Shown one piece after another: positions 15,001-24,836 of a stretch of DNA of 64,000 bases. The stretch lies in contig OZ023217.1 in the NCBI GenBank assembly GCA_963995525.1, positions 310,001-374,000 on the forward strand, written 5' to 3'. How positions within the stretch are numbered: position 1 is the first letter of the stretch; the number at the start of each line of letters is the position of its first letter. Under the pieces are notes generated by a model. It did not search any database. It saw only the letters and a list, made by a program, of their open reading frames with translations, and was not told where the DNA came from. Position numbers and translations under genes: made by a program. Source of the stretch: Escarpia spicata (Eukaryota > Annelida > Polychaeta > Sabellida > Siboglinidae).

Positions 15001-18000
15001 GCCAGACAGGGAAACAAGAGGAGAACAATAGACAAGGCTCACACCTGCCAGACAGGGAAACAATAGTGGAACAACAGACAAGCCTCACACCTGCCAAACA
15101 GGGAAACAAGAGTGGAACAACAGACAAGCCTCACGCCTGCCAGACAGGGAAACAAGGAGAACAACAGACAAGCCTCACACCTGCCAGACAGGGAAACAAG
15201 AGGAGAACAACAGACAAGCCTCACACCTGCCAGACAGGGAAACAAGAGTGGAACAACAGACAAGCCTCACACCTGCCAGACAGGGAAACAAGAGGAGAAC
15301 AACAGACAAGCCTCACACCTGCCAGACAGGGAAACAAGAGGAGAACAACAGACATGCCTCACGCCTGCCAGACAGGGAAACAAGAGTGGAACAACAGACA
15401 AGCCTCACGCCTGCCAGACAGGGAAACAAGAGTGGAACAACAGACAAGCCTCACGCCTGCCAGACAGGGAAACAAGAGTGGAACAACAGACAAGCCTCAC
15501 ACCTGCCAGACAGGGAAACAAGAGTGGAACAACAGACAAGCCTCACGCCTGCCAGATAGGGAAAAAAGAGTGGAACAACAGACAAGCCTCACGCCTGCCA
15601 GACAGGGAAACAAGAGTGGAACAACAGACAAGCCTCACACCTGCCAGACAGGGAAACAAGAGTGGAACAACAGACAAGCCTCACACCTGCCAGACAGGGA
15701 AACAAGAGTGGAACAACAGACAAGCCTCACACCTGCCAGACAGGGAAACAAGAGTGGAACAACAGACAAGCCTCACACCTGCCAGACAGGGAAACAAGAG
15801 TGGAACAACAGACAAGCCTCACACCTGCCAGACAGGGAAACAAGAGTGGAACAACAGACAAGCCTCACGCCTGCCAGACAGGGAAACAAGAGTGGAACAA
15901 CAGACAAGCCTCACACCTGCCAGACAGGGAAACAAGAGTGGAACAACAGACAAGCCTCACGCCTGCCAGATAGGGAAAAAAGAGTGGAACAACAGACAAG
16001 CCTCACGCCTGCCAGACAGGGAAACAAAAGTGGAACAACAGACAAGCCTCACGCCTGCCAAACAGGGAAATAAGAGTGGAACAACAGACAAGCCTCACGC
16101 CTGCCAGATAGGGAAAAAAGAGTGGAACAACAGACAAGCCTCACGCCTGCCAAACAGGGAAACAAGAGTGGAACAACAGACAAGCCTCACACCTGCCAGA
16201 CAGGGAAACAAGAGTGGAACAACAGACAAGCCTCACGCCTGCCAGACAGGGAAACAAAAGTGGAACAACAGACAAGCCTCACGCCTGCCAGACAGGGAAA
16301 CAAGAGTGGAACAACAGACAAGCCTCACACCTGCCAGACAGGGAAACAAGAGTGGAATAACAGACAAGCCTCACACCTGCCAGACAGGGAAACAAGAGTG
16401 GAACAACAGACAAGCCTCACACCTGCCAGACAGGGAAACAAGAGTGGAACAACAGACAAGCCTCACACCTGCCAGACAGGGAAACAAGAGTGGAACAACA
16501 GACAAGCCTCACACCTGCCAGACAGGGAAACAAGAGTGGAACAACAGACAAGCCTCACACCTGCCAGACAGGGAAACAAGAGTGGAACAACAGACAAGCC
16601 TCACGCCTGCCAACAGGGAAACAAGAGTGGAACAACAGACAAGCCTCACACCTGCCAGACAGGGAAACAAGAGTGGAACAACAGACAAGCCTCATGCCTG
16701 CCAGACAGGGAAACAAGAGTGGAACAATAGACAAGCCTCACGCCTGCCAGACAGGGAAACAAGAGGAGAACAATAGACAAGGCTCACACCTGCCAGACAG
16801 GGAAACAAGAGTGGAACAACAGACAAGCCTCACACCTGCCAAACAGGGAAACAAAAGTGGAACAACAGACAAGCCTCACGCCTGCCAGACAGGGAAACAA
16901 GAGGAGAACAACAGACAAGCCTCACACCTGCCAGACAGGGAAACAAGAGGAGAACAACAGACAAGCCTCACACCTGCCAGACAGGGAAACAAGAGTGGAA
17001 CAACAGACAAGCCTCACACCTGCCAGACAGGGAAACAAGAGGAGAACAACAGACAAGCCTCACACCTGCCAGACAGGGAAACAAGAGGAGAACAACAGAC
17101 AAGCCTCACGCCTGCCAGACAGGGAAACAAGAGTGGAACAACAGACAAGCCTCACGCCTGCCAGACAGGGAAACAAGAGTGGAACAACAGACAAGCCTCA
17201 CGCCTGCCAGACAGGGAAACAAGAGTGGAACAACAGACAAGCCTCACGCCTGCCAGACAGGGAAACAAGAGTGGAACAACAGACAAGCCTCACGCCTGCC
17301 AGACAGGGAAACAAGAGGAGAACAACAGACAAGCCTCACGCCTGCCAGACAGGGAAACAAGAGTGGAACAACAGACAAGCCTCACGCCTGCCAGACAGGG
17401 AAACAAGAGTGGAACAACAGACAAGCCTCACGCCTGCCAGACAGGGAAACAAGAGTGGAACAACAGACAAGGCTCACACCTGCCAGACAGGGAAACAAGA
17501 GTGGAACAACAGACAAGCCTCACACCTGCCAGACAGGGAAACAAGAGTGGAACAACAGACAAGCCTCACGCCTGCCAGATAGGGAAAAAAGAGTGGAACA
17601 ACAGACAAGCCTCACACCTGCCAGACAGGGAAACAAGAGTGGAACAACAGACAAGCCTCACGCCTGCCAGATAGGGAAAAAAGAGTGGAACAACAGACAA
17701 GCCTCACGCCTGCCAGACAGGGAAACAAAAGTGGAACAACAGACAAGCCTCACGCCTGCCAAACAGGGAAATAAGAGTGGAACAACAGACAAGCCTCACA
17801 CCTGCCAGACAGGGAAACAAGAGTGGAACAACAGACAAGCCTCACACCTGCCAGACAGGGAAACAAGAGTGGAACAACAGACAAGCCTCACACCTGCCAG
17901 ACAGGGAAACAAGAGTGGAACAACAGACAAGCCTCACACCTGCCAGACAGGGAAACAAGAGTGGAACAACAGACAAGCCTCACGCCTGCCAACAGGTAAA

Positions 18001-18804
18001 CAAGAGTGGAACAACAGACAAGCCTCACACCTGCCAGACAGGGAAACAAGAGTGGAACAACAGACAAGCCTCATGCCTGCCAGACAGGGAAACAAGAGTG
18101 GAACAATAGACAAGCCTCACGCCTGCCAGACAGGGAAACAAGAGGAGAACAATAGACAAGGCTCACACCTGCCAGACAGGGAAACAAGAGTGGAACAACA
18201 GACAAGCCTCACACCTGCCAAACAGGGAAACAAGAGTGGAACAACAGACAAGCCTCACGCCTGCCAGACATGGAAACAAGAGGTGAACAACAGACAAGGC
18301 TCACACCTGCCAGACATGGAAATAAGAGGAGAACAACAGACAAACCTCACACCTGCAAGACAGGGAAATAAGAGGAGAACAACAGACAAGCCTCACGCCT
18401 GCCAGACATGGAAACAAGAGGTGAACAACAGACAAGGCTCACACCTGCCAGACATGGAAATAAGAGGAGAACAACAGACAAACCTCACACCTGTCAGACA
18501 GGGAAATAAGAGGAGAACAACAGACAAGCCTCACGCCTGCCAGACATGGAAATAAGAGGAGAACAACAGACAAACCTCACACCTGCCAGACATGGAAACA
18601 AGAGTGGAACAACAGACAAGCCTCACGCCTGCCAGACAGGGAAATAAGAGGAGAACAACAGACAAACCTCACACCTGCCAGACAGGGAAATAAGAGGAGA
18701 ACAACAGACAAGCCTCACGCCTGCCAGACAGGGAAATAAGAGGAGAACAACAGACAAGCCTCACGCCTGCCAGACATGGAAACAAGAGGTGAACAACAGA
18801 CAAG
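1..18804. repeat. 46-bp minisatellite, about 400 units, extends past the left edge
   Basis: Continuous head-to-tail units of the type cctgccagacagggaaacaa + gagtggaacaacagacaagc + ctcaca. Frequent variants are gagg for gtgg, cgcc for cacc, and ggaaat for ggaaac. Rare 44-45-bp units (near 11505, 11599, 13670, 16612) change register. Larger blocks repeat at 4738 bp, 4646 bp and 2069 bp offsets. The array lies in the intron after SLC44 exon 15. Because 46 is not a multiple of 3, long open frames exist in all three forward frames; I do not regard them as genes. Confidence 0.98.
18263..18804. repeat. Diverged right edge of the 46-bp array with a 138-bp higher-order unit
   Basis: From about 18263 the units carry gacatggaaacaagaggtga and ggaaataagaggagaacaac variants that are rare elsewhere. 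Three-unit blocks of 138 bp (starting 18263 and 18401) repeat almost exactly, then units decay into unique sequence at about 18805. Confidence 0.85.
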
Positions 18805-18933
18805 AAGAATCTGAAGCAAAAGCAGGGGAGAGTAAAGGGGATTGATGACTAATACAAAGCAAATTGACATTGGCTTCTAAGTGAAACAGTGAGAAGAACT
18901 GTCTTGGTAACAGCAGTGAAGTGACAGACTCAC
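18805..18933. other. Short unique intron segment next to exon 15
   Basis: About 130 bp of non-repetitive sequence between the 46-bp array and the exon 15 donor. It holds nothing recognisable apart from the donor itself at its right end. Confidence 0.6.
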
Positions 18934-19003
18934 CATGATGTACGCGTTCTTGTTGATGAACTTCATGAATTTCTCAAGGCACCAGAAACAGAACTTGAGA
19001 CAC
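18934..19003 (-). CDS. SLC44A: SLC44 exon 15 of those visible (CLEKFMKFINKNAYIM)
   Basis: 70 nt, acceptor ttcatcaag, donor ATG|GTGAGT. Encodes CLKFCFWCLEKFMKFIN then KNAYIM, the cysteine-rich amphipathic block and NKNAYIM motif conserved in CTLs. It ends in phase 0. The next exon must lie beyond base 1, so the downstream intron is at least 18.9 kb and is almost entirely the 46-bp array. A SINE-like copy starts about 15 bp upstream of the acceptor. Confidence 0.94.
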
Positions 19004-19014
19004 CTTGATGAAAG

Positions 19015-19172
19015 AAAGGGTAAGATCTCATATAGCATGGTATCTAGTCATTAGTACTGCTCAAAGCACAACACATTTCACCCAATCGGTTCATTCAAAC
19101 ACCATCTCCACCTCCCTGGGAAGTATTCAGCCATGGTGCATTCACTGCATAGACTGTTTGTTCACATACATC
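19015..19172. mobile_element. SINE-like dispersed repeat, copy A
   Basis: Shares with three other places in the window a core running from cttatatagcactgtatcca through the aaagcacttta and gttcaa...aacaccatc blocks to an ending near ttcacatacatccacca. Copy A is the most diverged. It begins about 15 bp upstream (sense direction) of the exon 15 acceptor. No intact internal RNA polymerase III promoter was identified, so the SINE label is provisional. Confidence 0.7.
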
Positions 19173-19868
19173 CACCACTATCTGTAGGCAGGTATCCACC
19201 ACTGTCTGTAGGCAGGTATCCACCACTGTCTGCAGCCAGGTATCCACCACTGTCTGTAGGCAGGTATCCACCACTGTCTGTAGGCAGGTATCTACCACTG
19301 TCTGTAGGCAGGTATCCACCACTGTCTGTAGGCAGGTATCCACCACTGTCTGCAGCCAGGTATCCACCACTGTCTGTAGGCAGGTATCTACCACTGTCTG
19401 TAGGAAGGTATCCACCACTGTCTGCAGCCAGGTATCCACCACTGTCTGTAGGCAGGTATCTACCACTGTCTGTAGGCAGGTATCCACCACTGTCTGCAGC
19501 CAGGTATCCACCACTGTCTGTAGGCAGGTATCCACCACTGTCTGCAGCCAGGTATCCACCACTGTCTGTAGGCAGGTATCTACCACTGTCTGTAGGAAGG
19601 TATCCACCACTGTCTGCAGCCAGGTATCCACCACTGTCTGTAGGCAGGTATCTACCACTGTCTGTAGGCAGGTATCCACCACTGTCTGCAGCCAGGTATC
19701 CACCACTGTCTGTAGGCAGGTATCTACCACTGTCTGTAGGAAGGTATCCACCACTGTCTGCAGCCAGGTATCCACCACTGTCTGTAGGCAGGTATCTACC
19801 ACTGTCTGTAGGCAGGTATCCACCACTGTCTGCAGCCAGGTATCCACCACTGTCTGTAGGCAGGTATT
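19165..19868. repeat. 24-bp minisatellite (tccaccactgtctgtaggca ggta)
   Basis: About 29 units alternating between ctgtaggcagg, ctgcagccagg, ctgtaggaagg and tctaccact variants. The unit matches the tail of SINE-like copy D (tccaccaccgtttatagcca at 48320), so the array looks like an expansion of the 3' end of copy A. Open frames on both strands arise because 24 is a multiple of 3. Confidence 0.92.
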
Positions 19869-20198
19869 CACTTACACAGCTGAGGGAACTAACAGATTGA
19901 ACAAAACAACCCTTGCAAGAGAACTTGACTATTTTCTCAACTGAAACATGTTCAATTCAGCTTAAATTCAGCTTAAATTCTTAGAAATTTTAATTACTAT
20001 GTAGAATCATAACTAACAGATTAAAAAGACTGCCTTCCAAACAAGTTTAAAGTATAACTTCAAATTAGTAATGTGTATATTACAAAGAAACTACCTCAAA
20101 ATAAAGCAAAACCTTGAAACTACGTCTACATTGATACTGTCGTGTGTCACTTAGATCAAGCATTTCAAAAAGAAGCATCAAGACTCTGTTGAACTCAC
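19869..20198. other. Intron sequence, nothing recognised
   Basis: About 330 bp of AT-rich intronic sequence between the 24-bp array and the exon 14 donor. It contains a short direct repeat (cagcttaaatt twice near 19960) and no gene or element I can name. Confidence 0.5.
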
Positions 20199-20327
20199 AT
20201 CATCAAATACATGACAAACTTGTTGTTGTAGCCCTTCAGCTTGGTTTCGACGTACTCCAGCAGTACCCAGATGATTTGAATAATGGCAATGATGAGCGCA
20301 CCAAACGCAATCGAGCCGAGATGATAC
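20199..20327 (-). CDS. SLC44A: SLC44 exon 14 (YHLGSIAFGALI)
   Basis: 129 nt, acceptor gttgatag, donor GTGAGTTC. Encodes YHLGSIAFGALIIAIIQ, IIWVLLEYVETKLKG and NNKFVMYLM. The helix followed by LEY...K is the usual CTL pattern. Phase matches exons 13 and 15. Confidence 0.95.
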
Positions 20328-21013
20328 CTATCAACAGTCATGTAATCAACACTTAAACCACACTGGTTTGACGATAAATACAGAACAGTAACCTTTGCGT
20401 TCTACTAGTTGAATGACCACACTTTGCATGGAAGAAACTACACGTTCTAAATAAAGCCACATCTACGCTAATGGTTCACATTTAAAAATGTAATCTTAGC
20501 TGTTCCCCAAGCCCGGTACACTGGAATGAGACTCCCCCTCCAATCATTTGCACTGAAATCTGCCCCAATTTTGTACCCAAATCCTTGCTTTAATTCTGAA
20601 CACAAAAAATTGACCTGCCTCTATATTTCCAGCACATATCCAGACTGCCCACCCAGCCCCCTAAAAAACAAACCCACCCAAACAAACCCACCTATGGACT
20701 CCCCTTGATCATTTAAAGGGCAGCAGCATTGATAATTTTGCCCATTTTCAAAAAGTCAACTTGTTCGTAAATTTTCGATGTGCTTAGACAATTTCAAATG
20801 TATCCTAATTACCCGGGGAGATCATTTTACTCCCATCTACACATTTGTGGTGGAACTAAAACTGCTGCAACTACCAACCATCTAGGGGGAAGACCTTAAC
20901 ATACCTCCCCCCACACACACAAATGCACATGCACACAAACACACACACAAACACAAATGCACATACACGTCAACTTGATTATAGTTAGGAGCTCTCTACA
21001 AGTGAGTACCCAC
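20328..21013. other. Intron 13-14 with a CA-rich microsatellite
   Basis: Unique intronic sequence with a C-rich stretch (20630-20700) and an imperfect acacacaaa/tgcacat microsatellite at about 20905-20965. No coding or element signature seen. Confidence 0.6.
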
Positions 21014-21187
21014 CGCAGAGCCCTCCAGAGAGACACAGTCACCGGGAAACTGATGAGGTCCGACTTGTTCATGGTCCAGTAATAGGATGCGAATGCCCCG
21101 GCCAGGGTCACCTGACCCAGGGCTACGATGAAGTTCATCACCCAGAACAGCATGAAGAGCATGTAGAACTGTAGGTAAGACGTGTAC
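21014..21187 (-). CDS. SLC44A: SLC44 exon 13 (ALGQVTLAGAFASYYW)
   Basis: 174 nt, acceptor ccctacag, donor GTGGGTAC. Encodes YTSYLQFYMLFMLFWVMNF, IVALGQVTLAGAFASYYWT and the stretch to SLWRALR. This is the best conserved region of the family (the Choline_transpo domain core), including the reentrant-looking LAGAFASYYW motif. Confidence 0.98.
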
Positions 21188-21217
21188 CTGTAGGGGGCAG
21201 CACAATCAGATCATACG

Positions 21218-21425
21218 TAACACGGTTGAACCTCGCTTTATGGTCACCTCGTCAATATAGCCACCCCACAATTAAGGCCACTCTAAAATTGTCCCATATT
21301 AATTCAATAGCAGTAAAGTGTAGGATGTTTGTATCACTAATAAGGTCACCTCGCTATTCAGGTCATTTGTGTCCAGTGACACGGGTGATCTTAATAGTGC
21401 AGTTCCACAGCATTGCCATTTTGTG
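21218..21425. mobile_element. Short dispersed repeat (MITE-like), copy 1
   Basis: Begins gttgaacctcgctttatggt and contains cactaataaggtcacctcgc and gggtgatcttaat. The same blocks occur in reverse order and strand at 48.46-48.65 kb (ending gtgaagcgaggttcgac). Two inverted copies in one gene indicate an interspersed element; it encodes nothing. It lies about 30 bp upstream of the exon 13 acceptor. Confidence 0.65.
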
Positions 21426-21990
21426 AAAGCTTCATATTTTTATGTGATACAAAATAGTGCGCACCCCGCCGTTGAGCTACACAGATACACAGGGCAGGAA
21501 TTCACCATGACAAATAATACATCATTTCTCTTTGCCATATATACATTATATTATTTAGTCAGAGGAGCAATCCGTCACTTGCTTTGATGATGATTCCTGC
21601 ATGCAGACTTGTGTTCATCATATCGTGCATAGCAAATATGGTTTGTTTTATTTCTGAGCTATTAGGAAGATTTCTAACTCTGCAAAGTACCGCAATGTCA
21701 AAATCTGCCAAACCACAAACTGAAAAATTAATTCATTCTAGAGATCATTTAAAAACTTATCTTCACAACCTTGCTTATCCACCGTAGCTCCCTAGCGCCT
21801 TGACTCATATGTTGACAACTGGAATACTACTTATGGATTTTGAGATTGACCAATCAGTTTGTTTTGATGCGCCCCTGATCTTGGTTTCCAAGGATTTAGG
21901 CGAAATAGAAGTTATTATATTATTACTATTATAATGCATCCTCTGGAATATGTGCTGCCACCTTGTGATAATAGTAGGAAGACCACTTAC
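21426..21990. other. Intron 12-13, possible LINE scrap
   Basis: Mostly unrecognised. At 21690-21790 the plus strand reads SAKPQTEKLIHSRDHLKTYL, which resembles the C-terminal tail seen after LINE reverse transcriptases; this is weak. Confidence 0.3.
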
Positions 21991-22043
21991 TCGTCCCCTC
22001 CGTACTTCAGGAAGTTGCACACTGAACCGGCTGTGCCATTTTC
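21991..22043 (-). CDS. SLC44A: SLC44 exon 12 (short loop exon)
   Basis: 53 nt, acceptor tctttatag, donor GTAAGTGG. Encodes ENGTAGSVCNFLKYGGD plus two bases. The C-F-x-YGG pattern fits the conserved C.F..YG segment just before the next membrane span. Exon 11 and exon 12 are separated by an intron of about 5.5 kb that contains a LINE interrupted by a DNA transposon. Confidence 0.87.
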
Positions 22044-22261
22044 CTATAAAGATAACATGTACACAACATCATGACAAGGCACCAAGTTACTGGAAACTTG
22101 GTTGTAGATCACAACTGAATGTGCAGTACATAGGAATGAACATATCTTATTGTCTTGATAGTAATGTAAGCCAGAATGGTACTGACAAGTTAGAATTAGA
22201 GACATTAATTTGTACATTAAATCTGGCTTATATCTAACTTATCACTAATTTTGACTTTACA

Positions 22262-22430
22262 AATGTCAAACAATTAAATCCCCAAAAAATAAATCTGCTA
22301 TCAAAGATAAATTTATAACATCAGAGGGAAACTTTTGTACAGGTAAAAAGGTAATAGTGGACGAATTAAATAATTACTTTACAAATGTTGGCCAAAGTCT
22401 TAAAGCAAATAGTCCAAACATCAGTTTCGA
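22262..22430 (+). pseudogene. LINE reverse transcriptase fragment, 5' part of an interrupted copy
   Basis: The plus strand translates to VIVDELNNYFTNVGQSLK, a segment typical of the linker before the RT domain of jockey/CR1-type LINEs. The frame is cut at about 22430 by the long-TIR transposon and resumes after 24836 with RT sequence. Confidence 0.7.
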
Positions 22431-24836
22431 AATGCTGGTACCATTTTGAGGCACAAAGGCTCACTATATTTTTTTGAAAGAACATTACCTTGGGCAAATT
22501 TTTCAGTGTGATGGACATTCCCAAGTGGTAGCTTTATATCTTTTTTGAGGGAAAATATGCTTTTTTGTTTTTTTGGAAATTACAGCTAGAAAAACATTCT
22601 CAAAGTGGAAATTATGACCAGTATAAGTGTTGATTTTTTTATTTCATTTATTCAAAATTTTTCTCAACAGTTGCCATGGAAACAGCTATTTTGGGGCAAA
22701 AAATATGTTTTTTGGTGACAAAACTTTAAAAATTCATATCTCAGGATTCACATGAAATATTTGGGTGCTTTCAATGGCAAACCCATTCTGAGATACCCAG
22801 GCAGTTTTCCAGTTACCTATGTGTACAATATATTTAGGCAGAATGGTCAGTTTTGGGATAAAAACATCAGTTTCGAAATGCCGTTTTTAGGAAAATGGCA
22901 GAAAAGAGTGATTTTGAGATTTCCTTGCTATAAGACACCTAGCTATGCCCAAAGCTGTCAAAGTTGAGTATATCGGTAAATAAACATTGCAAAGTGATTT
23001 TCATTCATTGATAGTCTATGTCTACAATCTTTTCCCGAGTTTTGGTTCCTCTCCTTTGGTAGAGGTGGCAAGGGATATCGGACTTGAGAGCTAAGGCAAG
23101 TACTATTATGTCAGTGTCTTGAGCATTGATAACAACATAGTTGTATCCACTTTTTGCTGCATCTACAGCATGGAGCAAGACCTTGGTGTCGGCCTCCTCA
23201 TGTGTTGATGTGAGCTCATCAATCTCCACGCAGCTGCCTCTGCTTATTTTGAAGCATTTTTCTTCACAGGTCATGAAGATAGTCTTGTTGCCGATGCTCT
23301 CCCTTTGCTTCTCATCCTTCCATTCTTCAATCAGAAATCGTATGAGACTGCTTTTGCTGTATGGATCCTGCAGTAGTTTTCTCCATTGGCAGATTTCATG
23401 ACCAGGCGCAAATGTATTGAACCTGACTCCTTCATATGATCCACGTTTTCTTCTCTCAGCATTCTTTATAGACACTTCTCTGTAGACATCGAACACAACA
23501 TCAATTCTATTAATGTCCCTGCCTTCATGTAAAGCTAAGCCCAGTGCATTCTTTGATAACTGTGCAAATGTCTGACCTTCACCTTTGAAGAGTTGCAGAA
23601 GTGCCATCCCATCGGTGATGTTTGCATTAGACTGTGGCACAGTTTCAACAGCTGATAAACCCTGTGCCAGAGGTAGAGTTGACTTGGTTGTCTTTTGAAT
23701 TGAACCATCCGGTGTCGCAAAAACCCATGGTATTGGGCCCAATGGGTATGCCAATACATCTTGTAGATCAACGTCACGAGCCTGCGCAGCGAGTATCATG
23801 TTCACAAATAACCGCCGGTCAGCTTCCAGGACAATCTGTTGACCCTTTTCAGGTGTCAGTTTAATCTTCTTCTTCAAGTCAGAAAATGTTTTAAACTTCA
23901 GCTTGTTAATTTTCTGAAGAAACAGCTGTTTCGGTGGATCTGTGTCGAGACTGTCCTTCTTGAATTTCTCATAGGCTTTTCCAACTGTGTGCGCTTGCTT
24001 GATGTCTTTGGCAACCTCCACTGGTGCCAATCTCCCGCTTGAGTTGCTGACAAGTTCGGGATGATTCCCACTCATTGGATTAATCCATTCTTCTTCTTCC
24101 AGAATAAGAATTGCAGAATTTACGTCAGAATGGTCTATCTGAATGCGGCTAGCCGGAAGATCAGCATGGGTGAAATTTGTATTCGGCTGAGTGACCATCT
24201 CTCTTATTTGTTTCAGAGAAACTCTGAGGTCAAATAGTACCTGCTGACAGCTGAGGCTTTCAAGCTGAATCCTTTTGTTCCTCCTGGAGTTTTGGTGTCC
24301 CTCAAAATCATTCTTTTCTGCCATTTTCCTAAAAATGGCATTTCAAAACTGATGTTTTACCCCAAAACTGACCATTCTGCCTAAATATATTGTACACAAA
24401 GGTAACTGAAAAACTGCCTGGGTATCTCAGAATGGGTTTGCTATTGAAAGCACCCAAATATATGATGTGAATCCTGAGATATGAATTTTTAACGTTTTGT
24501 CACCAAAAACATATTTTTTGCCTCAAAATGCCCATTTCCATGGCAACCGTTGAGACATTTTTTGAATAAATGGTACCAAAAAATCAACACTTATACTGGT
24601 CATAATTTCCACTTAAGGATTTTTTTCTAGCTGTACATTCCCTTTTTTAAAAGGACAATTTCAAAAAACGTGATTTTACCCCAAAAAAACATATTTTCCC
24701 ACAAAAAAGGTTATTAAGCTACCACTTGGGAACGTCCATCATACTGAAAAATGTGCCCAAGGTGATGATCTTTCAAAAAAATATAGTGAGCCTTTGTCCC
24801 TCAAAATGGTACCGGCATGTGAATTTTTGGGTATTG
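22431..24836 (-). mobile_element. DNA transposon with ~490-bp terminal inverted repeats, nested in a LINE
   Basis: 22431-22921 and 24309-24836 are inverted copies of one another: ggtaccattttgaggcacaa at the left end against the complement of ttgtccctcaaaatggtacc at the right, and matching interior blocks such as ctcactatatttttttgaaa and gggtgctttcaatggcaaac. Between them is one minus-strand ORF. The LINE frame is broken exactly by this unit. Exact ends and target-site duplication could not be fixed by eye. Superfamily not assigned. Confidence 0.85.
23005..24324 (-). CDS. Transposon-borne 439-aa protein of unknown function
   Basis: Intact 439-residue frame starting MAEKNDFEGHQ and ending IVDIDYQ, read on the minus strand from inside the right inverted repeat. 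The first eight or so codons are duplicated in the left inverted repeat (22896-22920), so start codon and presumably promoter lie in the TIR. The N-terminal part is charged; the C-terminal part has a THEEADTKVLLHA block followed by VVINAQDTDIIVLALAL, an acidic pattern reminiscent of PIN/NYN-like nuclease folds. I recognise it as a type of repeat-associated protein of invertebrates but cannot name a family. It may be a truncated version of a longer protein, since it stops abruptly at the left TIR. Confidence 0.7.
   Translation of the reverse strand: MAEKNDFEGHQNSRRNKRIQLESLSCQQVLFDLRVSLKQIREMVTQPNTNFTHADLPASRIQIDHSDVNSAILILEEEEWINPMSGNHPELVSNSSGRLAPVEVAKDIKQAHTVGKAYEKFKKDSLDTDPPKQLFLQKINKLKFKTFSDLKKKIKLTPEKGQQIVLEADRRLFVNMILAAQARDVDLQDVLAYPLGPIPWVFATPDGSIQKTTKSTLPLAQGLSAVETVPQSNANITDGMALLQLFKGEGQTFAQLSKNALGLALHEGRDINRIDVVFDVYREVSIKNAERRKRGSYEGVRFNTFAPGHEICQWRKLLQDPYSKSSLIRFLIEEWKDEKQRESIGNKTIFMTCEEKCFKISRGSCVEIDELTSTHEEADTKVLLHAVDAAKSGYNYVVINAQDTDIIVLALALKSDIPCHLYQRRGTKTREKIVDIDYQ

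Noticed and set aside
27..18555. Many long forward ORFs (up to about 700 codons) with MEQQTSLTPARQGNKSG-type repeats in the 46-bp array
   Set aside because: 46 bp is not a multiple of 3 and the unit lacks stops in every forward frame, so all three frames stay open by arithmetic. Overlapping ORFs in several frames, frame-independent substitutions and a position inside an SLC44 intron argue against coding.
1..18804. CRISPR-like array
   Set aside because: Units are contiguous 46-bp copies with no distinct spacers, and the context is eukaryotic with introns. The same applies to the other arrays.
19095..19900. ORFs of about 255 codons on both strands with PPLSVGRY or LQTVVDTC repeats
   Set aside because: Products of a 24-bp period in a SINE-tail-derived minisatellite.
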